64,000 nt of DNA from Climacium dendroides (GCA_950106755.1 OX467082.1:27776001-27840000), one strand, 5' to 3'; shown: positions 1 to 11,555, numbered from the stretch's first letter. Made by a program: numbers and translations. Notes: a model not told the origin generated them from the letters alone.

Positions 1-500
1 ATGACCTTCTTGTATTATAGATCATACACATGGCAAGTTATTGTAATCCACTCCTTCACACGCTTAACATAGTCAAACATCATCCAACCATTCCGAAGAT
101 TACTTCCTGGTTGCATGCGCCTTACAAGGTCCACTCCACTTCTAGGTCCTTCCGTGAGCATCTTGAAAATGTACACTTTCTTTTTGCCTTGTCCAAGGAA
201 GACACTATCGTGTTTGAATTCAAACTTCGACTCTTTCTTCATAATTATGATGTTGTCAATGACACCTTCTCGATTGTTTGAGTGAAATGAAGAGATTACA
301 TTCCATATGTTTGGACTACTCAAATATTGGAAGTGATCCATAACTTCTTTAAGTTCCTCGCCCTTCAACATCTCTTTTTCTCCCTCTCTATTGTGAAACA
401 AGTAGTTAGTTAAAAAGTCTTTGTGAGTAGAGAGATCAATAGCAAAGATGGTGGCTGTCGGTGTCTTGGCTACCTACTTTGCAATGAATCCATAGAATCT
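1..500 (-). pseudogene. Element X, downstream exon (unclassified transposon-like protein), runs off left edge
   Basis: Not a family I can name. It resembles a widespread plant hypothetical protein type, known to me only from memory, with a block reading GSGVDLVKRM...W..FDHVKR...ACHVYD. Here the minus strand reads GPRSGVDLVRRMQPGSN, then WMMFDYVKRVKEW, then TCHVYD. An acceptor CAG sits at 501-503. The frame is open from 500 except for TAG at 474-476 and a stop at about 15, just after CHVYD. The upstream exon of the same gene appears to be at 44615-45135, ending HPVAKGMYRDC, because related proteins continue from that point with a stretch like VAKTPTA, which is found here near 450. The intron between them holds about 44 kb of later insertions. 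The stops make it a decayed copy. Confidence 0.5.
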
Positions 501-639
501 CTGTCGTAGTACAAGGTAAGTGAAATTCCCTATTATGCTCACAAAAACCACTTTAAAGCATAATAAAGTGACTCTAAAGATCGAATTCAAGAGACTCTGT
601 GAAGTGTTTTGTGTTAATAGGTAGTTTGGGGGTAAATAT
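501..639 (-). other. Element X intron remnant and left target duplication AATAT
   Basis: No coding signal. This is the intron sequence upstream of the element X acceptor at 501-503. Its last five bases, 635-639 (AATAT), recur at 41224-41228 just after the TG...CA element that starts at 640, and are read as a target-site duplication. Confidence 0.5.
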
Positions 640-1152
640 TGTGGGAATGTGATCCCATATGCTAGGCCCATAATACTAGCATATGACGGAAAAATTCAAA
701 AATCGTCTCCTTAAAAAGGAAAGTTTTTGAGTTCTCCTAGGAAGTTAGGTTAATTTAGGAAAACCGGATTTCTAGATCTGGGAAATTTTCATTAGGTCTA
801 AAAAACCTAATTCCGGAATCCTAGAAAGTTCTGGAAATTGGATGACGGCGTCGGCCCTAAAAACCGGAAATCGGACCCGTACTAGGGATAGGGTTTTGCC
901 GCCAAAACCTGTCCCGTACATTCATTCGACTAAACCGATTATCTGGCCAGTATAAGAAGAGGACTGTAGCCGGCAGTGGACACGAGTATCTCTTTGTTTT
1001 TCTTCCACTAGTGTTTTCCGTCTTCCTAGCTTTGTGAGAATTCCGGTAGATTGAGGGACTATGTGAGTTGCGATCGTGCAGGGGTTACTGGAGTGAAAGT
1101 TTGTGAGCAGAAGAGTTAGGGAGAGGTTGTGTAAGGCCTGTTTGTGAGCACA

Positions 1153-3249
1153 ATGACTTCCAGGGCAAGCCGGCGGAAGTTGAAGGATCTACCCGAGGAC
1201 TCGGAAGACGAGATGCCGCCACTGGCGCCTCGACCGAGGACCATTTCGGTGATGAAGGTGGTTCTGGAGGTTCCTACCGAGGAGGACCGGCTGGTGCGCC
1301 TGCGGGAGAACCTCAACAACATGGGGTGTGATGGGCTCCTAGAGGTTCCGTGGGGCATCCGGGAGGAGAGCCTGGTGTCTGACATACTTCGTCCGGAAAG
1401 TGGTATCTTGGATACCACCCTCCGGGCGAAACCAGAACTATGGACGGTTAACACATAGAGGGCCGTCTACAAGTTCCGGGAGGCGCCGGACAAGGTTATG
1501 GAGAAGAATCAGGAGGTGATGGAGGGCGAATTCCGGGCGCCCGCCAACCCGAAGGAAGGTTACCAGGTTTCCGACCTGGTGAATCTGGAGTACCGGGATG
1601 TGATAGCATTTCTTAATCCTATCCTCCATCCAACCAAGCCGCGGCGAGTGGTAGCGAAGGTAGCCTCCAGGGTAAAATGATGATGGATTGGGCAACCATC
1701 ATCCATGAGTTAATTGGGGACCTGGTGCGTTCCCTTCGGTCGAGGAAGAAGGGTCAGAGTCCCCTTCCGGCGTATCTGTCCCATCTATATGCTCATCACT
1801 CCTTGCTTAAGGCAAACGAGGAAAGCGCCTATCAGAAGCTAGTTCAGCTCCAGCAGTACGGGGGAGAAGAACCCTCGCCTCGAGACGGACCGGACGATGA
1901 GGAGACGGAGGACGAGGAGCCGACCACTCCTCTAAGGAAGAGACGACGGCGGACTAAGACGCCGCCGATGAATCCGTCAGAAGATCCTCCCGCACTGGAG
2001 CCACAAGAAGAAGAAGTTTAGGAGCAGAAGACGAAGACTGGACCGGCCCAGGAAGAAGTCCGACCTTCCATGCAACTAGTTGGGCCGGTACAACTGCACG
2101 CTGTTACCATTCAGGCCGAGGCCGGACCCTCCCGATCTAGGATGATGGAGGTAGAGGAGGGAGACAGGACCCACATGCAACTGGGAGGGACGCCATTAGA
2201 GGACATCCAGGAGATGGCTCAGCACCTGGTGTGGCGGGCGGATGACCTCACCAAGATCTGCGAGAATTACAAGGGGGCTCTCAAACGGGTGTGCCGGAAG
2301 ATGGCACTAACTGATCGGAACGCCATCTTCCGAAGGACGGAAACGTTGGTGGCGGCGGAGCAACAAAACGATCTCCTAATAGAAGAACGAAAGAAGCTGG
2401 TGACGGAGTTGGGAACGTTACGCGTAGGGAACCGGACATTGCGGGACCAAGTTCGGGACTAAGTCCGGGACTCAGAATCCAAGTGTGTGGGATTAGAGAG
2501 CACTCTCCGAACAACCCAGGAAACGACCCGGCTCACAGAAGAAGACCACCGCCGGCAGATAGCAACATTGTGTCAAGGTATAGTTTGGCTCCGGAGCTCT
2601 TTGGACGTACCGACGGATTGTATCAATAAAGCCCGGCTGTTTGAAGCCAACCTCGACGCAGCCGCCAGCTCGAGTCGGGTTCACATCATCAAGTGCTTAT
2701 TAGAGCAGGTGAGACGGATGGATGCATCCCGGGCAGAGATGTAGGAGATGATGGAGTATTTGGCTCCCACTGAGTCGGATCCAGTAACTCCGTCTTCCCC
2801 CTCCGCGCAAACTTTGGTGGTTCCGGAAGGCAATAATCCGGAATCCGTGGTTACTGAAGTATCACCGGTGGTACCAGTGAATCCGGAACTTTCACACCAT
2901 CCGGAAGGCTAGAAGGAGTGGACTGGGGAGCCGTGGTACCCCAAGGAAGTGAAGATCTACTTCCGGTAACCCCGACCATCGATATGACGGGTACTTCTCC
3001 GGAAGCTCACAATGGTCGGGCGGTACAGTCTTCTCCTTGTCATAAGAAGACCCAAAAGGATTCCCGGGGAAGTCCGGAAGTTCCGGTAGTCGGGACCCGG
3101 AGTGTAGACAGGGACCCCAATGTCGTAGAGGTCCAAAGATGGGGATAAAGGGGTCCAAATCTGTTTCCTCCAAAGAGTGGCCGGAAGGAGGTGAAGCTGG
3201 ATTTGCTGAAGGACTATGTTCTTCCTAAGGATCCGGATTCCAAAGAATA
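1153..3249 (+). pseudogene. Gag-like protein, copy 1 (decayed)
   Basis: One protein-coding region broken by stops. The frame runs from ATG 1153 to TAG 1456-1458 and on to 1680, shifts by one near 1677, and then continues with stops at 2019, 2460 and 2742; the last stretch to 3249 is shifted again. The N-terminal 250 residues align by eye with the two minus-strand copies at 34-35 kb and 42-44 kb. Shared features are a GC(D/V)(G/S)(L/F) block, FRAPANPKEGY against SGKFTGTTNPKDGF, LNPILHPTKP against LIPILYPEKP, and LPAYLSHLYAHHSLL against ATPICPYLFHLYKNQSLL. Acidic and basic low-complexity stretches and a coiled-coil-like C-terminal half follow. Function is inferred as structural or nucleic-acid binding. 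It may be related to the putative plant transposon protein family Transposase_32, which I cannot test. Confidence 0.6.
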
Positions 3250-3656
3250 GTGTGCAGTAACGTAGTGTAGCGGCAATATTGGAGTGCGGCCGTTAAAGCC
3301 AGAAAAATAGGATCTGGGATTTACCGGAAATCTAGCGGGCCAGTAGGAATGTTTTGTAGGATTTTTAGAATGATGTTGGTCTTAGTATAAGTAGGAGTTT
3401 TGATGGCCTTTCTGGTCATTCGCATCCATTCCATAGTTCTAGCATTGTACCTTATTGAGCTTAATTTCAAGTGTTTGGAGTATCCATTCTCTTATCTTTT
3501 TGTAGGCGGTACATGTTTGTGGGAGGTGTGGGTCCATTCTTGCTTTTCCGGAGACTGAGAACTTACCTTGTGTAGCAAGAGTCGATTTCGTGAACGGTTT
3601 CCGAATGTACCAACTTGATGGGGAGATCAACCGGATGGTTCCGACAGTAGTGTTAG

Positions 3657-3659
3657 TGT
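3657..3659. repeat. Target-site duplication TGT, left side of outer CACTA
   Basis: TGT at 3657-3659 directly precedes CACTATAAG. The same TGT at 40546-40548 directly follows the inverted end. CACTA elements make 3-bp duplications. Confidence 0.85.
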
Positions 3660-4523
3660 CACTATAAGAAAACCGGCAGTTTTGTGACGTCAGAAAAAAC
3701 GCCATTTTCTGTCAACGTAGATGTCACCTAAAATGTGTTATAATGGACAGGCAAAAAACGTCCCCATGTTTTGCAAAAAACATGCAAATTTGGGCTTGTT
3801 TTTGGATTGACATGGGTTGAGACATGGAAATGCAAGTTCCCCAAAATGTGCCATTTGGCACTCCATGTGGGTGCCACATTGGCGGGCAGCGCCACATGGG
3901 ATTCTTTTTCATCCATTCCCTTCTTGACGTGGCATATGACGTGGATAGTGACGTGGACCCCTTCAAGGGTGACGTGGACGATGTAAAATCTGACGTGGCA
4001 TTTGATGACGTGGACTATGCACTGCTTCTTTTAGTGAAAATCTGATGTTGTGCGTGACATCATTGAAGACGCAACTATGTTTTTTGTGACATCATTTGTG
4101 ACAATCACGGGTTTTAAGGTCGGTCTTCTGTGTTATATTGTATGTTTCAGTAGACATGTAAAGGAACAAGGACAGTATCATAAATCATCAACAAGAACAT
4201 CAAGGCCTTGTTTGTTCAAATGCATGTGTTCTTCCTGTTGTTGTTCAGGATATCATCAAGGACAAGCACTCCCACTTGTGATTGTTAATGCTCTATTCAC
4301 TATAACATTTAGAAAAAGGCAGGTGTGCACCAAGGACATCACTGGCATGTTAAAAACATGTTTTGGCTGACATAAAAACAAATGAAACATGTTTTGAACA
4401 ACATTAGGCGGAGTGCAAACTATGGCTTCCATGTTTGCTACAGACAACAACTTATACATGACTGAATTTTGAAGGACATGACCAAGGACATAAGAAAAGA
4501 CAAGAATGACCTGCCCACCCCAT
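3660..4523. repeat. Left subterminal region of the outer CACTA with TGACGTGG motifs
   Basis: TGACGTGG or GACGTGG recurs several times between about 3920 and 4015, at irregular spacing, along with GTGACATCA variants at 4050-4100. Comparable TGACGT words appear near the right end (40270-40390). In En/Spm elements such subterminal motifs bind the TNPA-type protein, and that role is inferred here. No gene is seen in the stretch. Confidence 0.6.
4521..4523. repeat. Target-site duplication CAT, left side of inner CACTA
   Basis: CAT at 4521-4523 precedes CACTATAAC. The same CAT at 24876-24878 follows the inverted end. Confidence 0.85.
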
Positions 4524-4739
4524 CACTATAACAATGGCAGGGTTTTATGACTGCAAAAATATGACTGAGGATGACTGGCGACTGGTTGCAGTCATATTTT
4601 GGGAGGCCTAAGTCTTCTGTAGAAATATGACTGGAAAATATGACTGCCAGTCATATTTTGACTTTGTACTACATATACGTATACTATACGCCCATGGGGA
4701 ACATGTTATATTTCATAGGGAACGTGTGGGAACATGTTT

Positions 4740-5340
4740 AGGGAACGCCCAGTCATATTACCAGTCATATTTTTTTTTTCAGTCATATTTTTCAGTCATA
4801 TTTCCACTTTTTTTTTTTTTTTTTTTTTCGGGTAACCCAATGAAAATTTGGGCAGGTGAGTGCATAGTCATATTCTTGTTTCAGTTGTATTTTCCAGTCA
4901 TATTTTTTTGTCAGTCATATTTTCTTGCCAGTCATATTTGTCAGTCATATTTTATGTCAGTCATATTATTTTGTCAGTCATATTTTTCAGTCATATTTTC
5001 CTGCCAGTCATATTTGCCAGTCATACTTTATGTCAGTCATATTATTTTGTCAGTCATATTTTGCAGTCGTATTTTTGGCCAGTCATATTTTGCAGTCATA
5101 TTTTTGGCCAGTCATATTTTTCAGTCATATTTTTTTGGCAGTCATATTTTTCAGTCATATTTTATAGTCATATTTTATATCAGTCATATTATTTTGCCAG
5201 TCGTATTTTGCAGTCATATTTATTGCTAGTCATATTTTGCAGTCATATATTTGGCTAGTTATATTTTGCAGTCATTTATTTGGTCAGTCATATTTTCCAA
5301 TCATATTTGTCTGCTACTCCTATTTCATAGTCCTATTTTA
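4740..5340. repeat. Left subterminal array of the inner CACTA: direct CAGTCATATTTT repeats
   Basis: Several dozen copies of CAGTCATATTT, nearly all in one orientation and 10-25 bp apart, with variants CAGTCGTATTT and TAGTCATATTT. A run of about 28 T interrupts it at 4802-4829. The long open frame through this stretch (4627-5229) is a by-product of the repeat and is not a gene. Likely role, by analogy with En/Spm, is binding of the TNPA-type protein. Confidence 0.8.
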
Positions 5341-5697
5341 TGTTAGTCGTGGCAATCTTGACCTTCACATGTACTTCACATAGTAGAGGCATTCTCAAAC
5401 AATCATGATTTTAAACGTTTAAATTCTTGATTTTCTGCTAACACAAATGACATATACAACTTGACTATTGAATTTCAATGATAACACATAATCTCACCCA
5501 ACTTCTACACAAGCGCATTCACTATCCAATCTACAATACAACATACAGTATCCCTTGTATGTCACCTTCCTCTAATGACAAGAAAACTTTTGCACTATAT
5601 TTGTATGTTATGTATTCAATGCAATGTTTTTGAAAATACTCAATTCGGAATATGAAAGAAAAGTTTATGTATTATACTTCTGGGCATGTTTCTGAAC
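5341..5697. other. 3' flank of the inner TNP2 gene, no recognisable feature
   Basis: AT-rich sequence between the TNP2 stop codon (minus strand) and the subterminal array. No ORF of interest. It would hold the TNP2 3' untranslated region and polyadenylation signals, which I could not single out. Confidence 0.4.
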
Positions 5698-6610
5698 TCA
5701 ATTACAATCTCCATCACAATATTGTAGGTCATCCACATGTACTTCGTCTTGTTGTAGACGTTGCAATGCAATTGCCACCACATCAGCTTCTACTTCCACT
5801 GCATCACACAAGATGGGTGTTTTTGGTATGAGGTCTTCAGACAAGTCAGTGGCTTCGAGTCCGTGAAACTCTGTTGTCTTTCCAAGGGATATGCACTCCA
5901 CTTCAGTTGTTCCTTCATGTTCAGAGAACAATCGAACACCTCTCGGTTCCCTGCGGAGTACAACTTCCCATCCATGTCTGGCCTTGTCTGATGCAAAAAA
6001 TACTTGTTCAATGTGGAGAGGGAATGCAAACGACTGTGCTGAGTAAGGAATCAATCTATCGAAATTCACACTAGTGAATCCATACTCATCACGCTTCATA
6101 GTGGCTCCATCGCCCTTCATGTTTGCAACCACCCAATTGCAATATAGTACCACTACCTCAAACTGCCCATAATCTACAGATAGGATTTCTTCCACCTACC
6201 CTACGTACTCTAGCTTTGAGTCCTTCATGTTTTTATCCTTTGCGCCTGCTCGACAAAGTTGTTTAAAGGTTGCTGCTATTCCTGAGTCCATTGTTGTCAA
6301 TTTCTTCTCAACGCTTCGAACACGAATGTGGTTTCCAAATGCATACATGGAACGATATGACTTGGCTCGATCTGATGGAGGTAACATTAGAGTCCTCACA
6401 TCTGTGTCCACTTCTTCTGTACCGACTTCTATAGCTCGTAGCACTGCCTTTGGAAACCAAATATGAAACTTCTCGTCGCACATTTCAGTCGGGTACACTA
6501 CTCGACTTTGATGTTTTTTACGCCTATACTCTTGTCGCTCTCTTTCACAACGGCGCATGTCATCTTCATGCCTCCTACGCCATTCAATAATTGAATGTGT
6601 GAGTTCATTC
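5698..6610 (-). pseudogene. Inner TNP2, C-terminal exon with DUF4216 domain
   Basis: C-terminal part of the CACTA transposase. The minus-strand frame has a basic stretch (RRRHEDDMRRCERERQEYRR), then SMYAFGNHIRVRS, then DSGIAATF, then the DUF4216 core DEYGFTSVNFDRL and FAFPLHIEQVFF followed by GWEVVLRREPRG. It ends at the stop at 5698 after an acidic tail. An in-frame TAG at 6196-6198 stands where the outer copy has tyrosine (EYVGYIEEI). The exon start is approximate, near 6600. The outer copy at 37353-38208 and the third copy at 51245-51952 align throughout. Confidence 0.8.
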
Positions 6611-6949
6611 TGATTTACAAACCTAATACTACTTTGAGTCATACATGCACTTACAATACTCGTTGTAGTCATAAATGCAATTAGATTGCTAGGTTTAGTC
6701 ACAAACGCAATCACTGAAGTAGTTAACCAAAAGAAAAATATACTAATGCTGTTCTCACAGAAATGTTAGCACATGACTATGTGTAGTTACAATTTCATAT
6801 ATGACATTTATATTGCATTACTAAATGGGAACACAAAGAGTGATGGATCTTTTCTCTTCTATGGGATGGAAAAAAACATTATTATTGTCAACATTTGATT
6901 CTAAATGCTCTTATGTAGTAGGGGGGTTATTTCTTTCATAGGACCTCAC

Positions 6950-7848
6950 CTCCTCCACTCCTCCAACGGTGCCACATTGTTCAATACAAACTCGTGAATT
7001 CATTGTTGTAGTTCACTTGATAGGTGGCGTGCTCGTCCACTGCCTTCCAAAATTTCGTCATACATTGATGGATCTTCTTTGTCATCCCACACTCTTCGGG
7101 TGGTCACTATATACTCCTGCATGTATTCAGTATAGAACCCTAGTGCTTCCACCACAGCGTAGCCTTCAGCCATGCTACCCTCTGGTCGAGCCCGATTCCT
7201 AACATATCCTTTTAGTGTCTTCAAATATCTTTCAATGGGATACATCCAACGTATATGAACGGGTCCGCAAATTTCTACTTCTTCCACAAGGTGGACAACT
7301 AAGTGACTCATGATGTCAAAAAAAGATGGCAGGAACTCTTTCTCCAGCATGCAGAATGCTATCACCATATCTGACCTCAATTCCTCTAGAGCATTGGTAT
7401 CAATGGTCTTAGCACATATCCTCCTAAATACACGGCTCAACATAATTATAGCTTTTCGTACCTCCTTTGTTAGCACTGTACGAACATTGAGTGGTAAAAC
7501 TTGTTGCATGAGGACATGGTAGTCATGTGATTTCAAACCCTTCATGGTCCCATTCACATGCACGCGCTTCTTCAATTGACCCACATATTGGGTGGGTGTT
7601 TGCAATGTTCGAATTCCATCTACGAAGACCTGACGTTCCTGTTTCGTAAATGTGTAAGATGAACGAGGTAATATGACGCTCTTAGGTTTTTTCCCAGGTA
7701 TGGGCCACAGATGTTTACGTACACCTGCCTCCTTCATGTTCAAACGGACCTCCAAGGAGTCTTTTTCTCCGTATAAGGTCTTCAACATATTCTCGGTGAT
7801 GTTCTTCTCACAATGCATGACGTCCAATGTGTGTCGAATCAAAAGGTC
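6950..7848 (-). pseudogene. Inner TNP2, middle exon with DUF4218 domain
   Basis: Acceptor CAG at 7849-7851 and donor GTGAGG at 6944-6949. The exon opens with the strongly conserved HTLDVMHCEKN and continues with SHDYHVLMQQVLPL, FRRICAK, SFFDIMSHLVVHLV, CGPVHIRWMYPIERYLKT and RPEGSMAEGY, the signature run of DUF4218. One in-frame TGA at about 7000-7002 falls just before IHEFVLNNVAPLEEW, which still matches the other copies, so the stop is recent and fits a CGA to TGA change. Confidence 0.85.
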
Positions 7849-8046
7849 CTGCACAATTACTTCCGGGTGTTACAAATTGCATACACTATGACTATGTTCA
7901 ATCATTTCATTCATAAAACTACCTCTAATATGTCACAATATTTTGATTTATAAGACAAAAACTATACTAGACTAGTACATTTCTTATCACTTTGAGAAGC
8001 AATTTCATAATTTAAAAAAAAACATCAAATTCCCACACCCACTTAC

Positions 8047-9597
8047 TTTCCAATATGGCAAGTCATACAGACATGTCCTTCTCTTCACTCCGTGCTTGTG
8101 TACTGGATCTACCAAATTTTCTACTCCATTTTCACGAGACTTTGTCAACCATTCCTCTCGCTCTTTTGCATAACGAAGTTGTTCTCGACCAGTCATTCTT
8201 CTAGGTGGAGGTCTTTCATCCACTTCACCATCAAATGTACCCCTCTGTCGTCTCCACTGATGAGTCATAGGCAAGTATCGTCTGTGCCCCATATACAAGT
8301 TTTTTCTCAAGGCTTTAGAACGCCTAGTTACTATATGTGGCCCACATACTGGACATGCTCTATATCCTTTTGTTACTTGACTTGAGATTAATCCATATGC
8401 TGGAAAGTCATTCACCGTCCACATGAGAATGCCATATAACTTGAATGATTTCACTTCTGAGTTTTTGCAAGATCCGTCCAAGCAATCAACCCCTCTCCAT
8501 AGTTCTTGAAGCTCCTCAATCAATGGTGCTAGGTACACATCTATGTTCTTCTCTGTTACACTCTCTTTTCCTGGAATGATTAACGTAAGCATCATAAAGA
8601 AATTTTTTGTCACCAACCAAGGGGGAAGATTGTAATTGAGCATAATCACTGGCCAAGTTGAATGGCTAAGGCTTTGGTTCTGAAATGGATTCACACTATC
8701 CAATGCCAAGCCAAGTCTGACATTGTGCTCGTCTTCAGCAAACCATTGCCACTTGTTGTTCACATAATTCCAAGCCTTGGAATCTACAACCGATCTCATC
8801 ACCTTGTCTTTGCTTTTCCCACCTACATGCCATTTCATGAAGTCCGCCAATTGTGTATTGCTATACATTCTTCTTAATCGTGGAATCATAGGGAAGTGTC
8901 TCAATACTTTCATTGGTACACTGTTGGAGTTCTCTACATATCGGGATTTGTGGCAAGTAGGGCACTGTACTGCGTCTTGTAGTTCGTTGCGGAACAAACA
9001 ACATCCATCTCTACACGCATGTATAGAATTGTATGACAACCCCAACTTCATCAAAAGACTTTTGGCTTCATAAAATGATTTGGGAAGTGAATTCTCTTTT
9101 GGTAATATGGTCTCTGTCAACAACTTCAGCAACTCATCAACAAAACTATTAGAGACACCATGAGTAGTGCAGCTCACTAGCAACATGAGCGTGGACATCA
9201 AACGATTGGAATCGCTTCCCACGTACAAAGGAGTTTGTGCTTCTCGCAAAAGAACATTCATATCCACGCCAGTTACATCTTCCATGTTGGTTGAAGTCCC
9301 CTCTCTCTCCATCCGGTCATTGTTGGCATCCACTTGCTCGTCAAGATTGTTAGTGTATGAACCTCGTAAATCATTTATCCTCAAACCATCTTCATTTGTT
9401 GCATCCTCAAGTGTGTCCGTAATAATATTCTCAATTCCTTCTCCACGGACATGTATGCTGTCATACTTGTTAAAGCACTCTGTTACCATATGGAGCACAT
9501 CCACCTCTCCAACATTTGGAGAGGGGTCTCGTTGAATAGGCTCTCCTCGAACACTTCTTCGTTTATGCAATCGGAGGTCCACAGGAGCATAGTCATC
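8047..9597 (-). CDS. Inner TNP2, main exon: Transposase_21 catalytic region
   Basis: Core of the CACTA transposase, which cuts at the terminal repeats. The exon runs from acceptor CAG 9598-9600 to donor GTAAGT 8041-8046 and has no internal stop. An acidic leader is followed by GLSYNSIHACRDGCCLF, a zinc-like CPTC pair, and HFPMIPRLRRMY. The Transposase_21 core follows: RLGLALDSVNPF, STWPVIMLNYNLPPW, NIDVYLAPLIEELQELW, WTVNDFPAYGLIS and KGYRACPVCG. The exon ends DLPYWK at the same position as the outer copy. The aspartates in LALDSVNP and NIDVYL are conserved in all or most copies and are candidates for the metal-binding triad of this family. Confidence 0.92.
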
Positions 9598-9602
9598 CTG
9601 TA

Positions 9603-10091
9603 GTAGTCCATGTGTACCACATGCACATATAAGTTTATTGTAAAATTAATAATTGGAACATGCAAACTTGTAGGACGTGATCATAATCAAATATAGCATT
9701 CTGTACTGCTGGATAATGATCATGAACATTTCAATTAGCACTCCAAATAGGATCTCTTAAGTCAAAGAAATGATTATCAATTTTAGTTTTCATAAATTGA
9801 CAAAACAATCAATTTTCATTAATTCATTGTATGCTTAGTATGAATTAAAAATAATTATCATTTTCCCTTACTACGTCATGAATACACAATTTCATATTCA
9901 TGATCTACTTTCCTATAAGGCCAAAACACATGTAAACAATTGACACTATCTGGCACTCTACCATCATATTCCACTACATATAGTGGGCCTCAATAACATT
10001 GCTAACTACACAATATGACTGAATACAAAGTGTGACTACGCATAGTTTTTTAGAAAAATTCAATGATCCTATTCATTTGACAATACGTTCT
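9603..10091 (-). other. Part of the first TNP2 intron downstream of the SET ORF, no gene
   Basis: AT-rich sequence between the SET-domain stop codon and the TNP2 main exon. Scattered ATGACT and TAGTCA words are present, as in other introns of this element. Confidence 0.4.
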
Positions 10092-10667
10092 TCAATTTAC
10101 ATAGTAATGTGCATAGAGTTCCTCTCCAGCCACAATATCCCTTGACGCTATTGTCATTACATATCCCCACTCCAAGTTGTTCCATGGTTTGAGCAGCATG
10201 CGGAACTCCCACATGACGTTCCCTAACTCCTCTTGACCTATAGAACTATTAATAAATCCGGCTACATTTCCCTTCAATACATCTCCGTCTATATACAAGT
10301 CTGGCTCAACTTCCATCACATATGACTTTATGCGAGGCTGTCCTTCCTTCAAAATTTTATACTCTGCTAGTGTGTACTGGGGTCCTACAAAGGGAAGTAA
10401 CTCTTCCCCTTTTTTCGCGGGTTGCAGGGCAAAAAGACCCCAACCCATGAAAGGAAACGTTAATACCTTCACATCCCAATTTCTTTGCCAATAGGAAAAT
10501 ATTGTTAGTTTCGGTATGGGACCATCACACCACTGTCCATCATACACATTTGACCTCCACTTCTCTAAAGCCACTACTCTTGTAGACGTTCCTTTCAGTG
10601 TGCCATTCGTTGAAGTATGTGTCTCTCTTACAAATGTTTGTAAAGAAACCAAAGAGGAGGCTTCCAC
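10092..10667 (-). CDS. SET-domain protein nested in the first intron of the inner TNP2 gene
   Basis: An open frame of about 191 codons. SET domains are lysine methyltransferase folds. Seen here: MGWGLFALQPAKKGEEL (residues 74-90, the GxG entry and the first acidic strand), GNVAGFINSS (133-142, equivalent to the NxxxFxNHS cofactor-binding motif) and RDIVAGEELYAHYY (176-189, matching IxxGEEL...Y). The annotated start is GTG at 10667. A spliced start or an upstream acceptor is likely, since the frame stays open only a few codons further. I see no pre-SET cysteines or post-SET motif. It lies wholly inside the 1.2-kb intron joining the two first TNP2 exons, on the same strand. Neither other TNP2 copy has it. 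Activity and target are unknown. Confidence 0.8.
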   Translation of the reverse strand: MEASSLVSLQTFVRETHTSTNGTLKGTSTRVVALEKWRSNVYDGQWCDGPIPKLTIFSYWQRNWDVKVLTFPFMGWGLFALQPAKKGEELLPFVGPQYTLAEYKILKEGQPRIKSYVMEVEPDLYIDGDVLKGNVAGFINSSIGQEELGNVMWEFRMLLKPWNNLEWGYVMTIASRDIVAGEELYAHYYVN

Positions 10668-10788
10668 ATAGGGTCTTCACAAGGCCTACACAAGTCATTG
10701 AAACTTTAAGAAAACAATGTAGATGTATATCATTGACAAAAGCATACTGTTTTTTTAATAAACAATTCATTATTTTCAATGTCCTTAC

Positions 10789-10986
10789 CAAGATAGAGGC
10801 CGTAAAAGCTGGGTCCCTCTTCTTGCTGCGAAGATGTTTTCGAATTGTACGTCTATCAAGCACTTTTCCTCCTGCACACTTCATGCAGGGGCATGGGTAC
10901 TTTGTTAGACGCATGTTATCTGCTTGAATTTCTTCTTCTTGCCATAATCGTAGCTCTTGCAAACTTTGAAGCTCCCCCTCAGACAT
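10789..10986 (-). CDS. Inner TNP2, first exon: transposase-associated zinc-type domain
   Basis: Starts at ATG 10986 (MSEGELQ) and ends at donor GTAAGG (10783-10788). The motif YPCPCMKCAGG, followed by TIRKHLRSKKRDPAF, matches the pattern CPCxxC...H(L/F)...(G/K)RDxxF at the N-terminus of the outer and third TNP2 copies and of the Pfam transposase-associated domain. The exon ends in phase 0, and the main TNP2 exon starts in phase 0 with GATGACTATG, giving ...ASIL-DDYAPVD across the join. This shows the SET ORF is skipped in the transposase mRNA. Confidence 0.75.
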
Positions 10987-11149
10987 GTTGTGTACTTCCT
11001 TGATATGCACTACAAAGAAAATGTCAATGTCATATATTTCAATCACTTTTGCATTAGTCATAATTGAACATTAACATGACTATTGCAATATGGCTATGAC
11101 TACTCCAGAGTCATAAAAATTGTTTACAATTACTACGTTCATTCCTGTG

Positions 11150-11555
11150 AATGCCTAAACTTTACTCGGTATAGTCTTAGAAGTCTACGTACAATTCAAG
11201 TTACATGACATGACTAAATACAGTTATATAAGTCAACATATTACTCAACTTACATGACATGACTGACTACAGTCATATAAGTGGACATATAACTCATGTT
11301 ACATGACATGACTGAATGCATTCATATAAGTCAACATACAACTCATGTTACATAACATGACTGACTACAGTCATATAAGTCAACATACAACTCATGTTAC
11401 ATGGCATGACTTGATACAGTCATGTTAGTCGAGACACAACTGAAGTTACATGACATGACTTGGTACAGTCATATAAGTTGAAATACAACTTACGTTACAT
11501 GACATGAGTCGGTACAATCATGTTCATCGAGATACAACTCATGTTACATGATATG
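11150..11555. repeat. 49-bp tandem repeat upstream of the inner TNP2 gene
   Basis: About eight units. The anchor TTACATGACATGACT falls at 11201, 11250, 11299, 11348 and 11397, exactly 49 bp apart, with more degenerate units after. Each unit contains ATGACT and ACAGTCAT in inverted orientation, the same core as the element's subterminal motif. It sits immediately upstream of TNP2 and could be a promoter-proximal binding array for the TNPA-like protein; that role is inference. Confidence 0.75.

Larger units (their letters stand above)
640..3659 (+). mobile_element. Gag-like retroelement copy 1, left part (TG...CA type, interrupted)
   Basis: The element begins TGTGGGAATG at 640, like the end of copy 2 read on its coding strand (TGTGGGAATCC). 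It is broken at 3659 by the outer CACTA element and resumes at 40549, ending CTACA at 41223. Adding both parts gives 3695 bp, close to the 3562 bp of copy 2. AATAT flanks both ends. The sequence is rich in CCGGA words. About 500 bp of leader precede the gag-like frame. I see no reverse transcriptase, integrase or RNase H and no convincing long terminal repeat, so it looks non-autonomous. Confidence 0.65.

Noticed and set aside
4627..5258. Three overlapping open frames of 80-200 codons full of SHIF/SVIF repeats
   Set aside because: They are translations of the CAGTCATATTTT repeat in three frames; the repetition explains the lack of stops.
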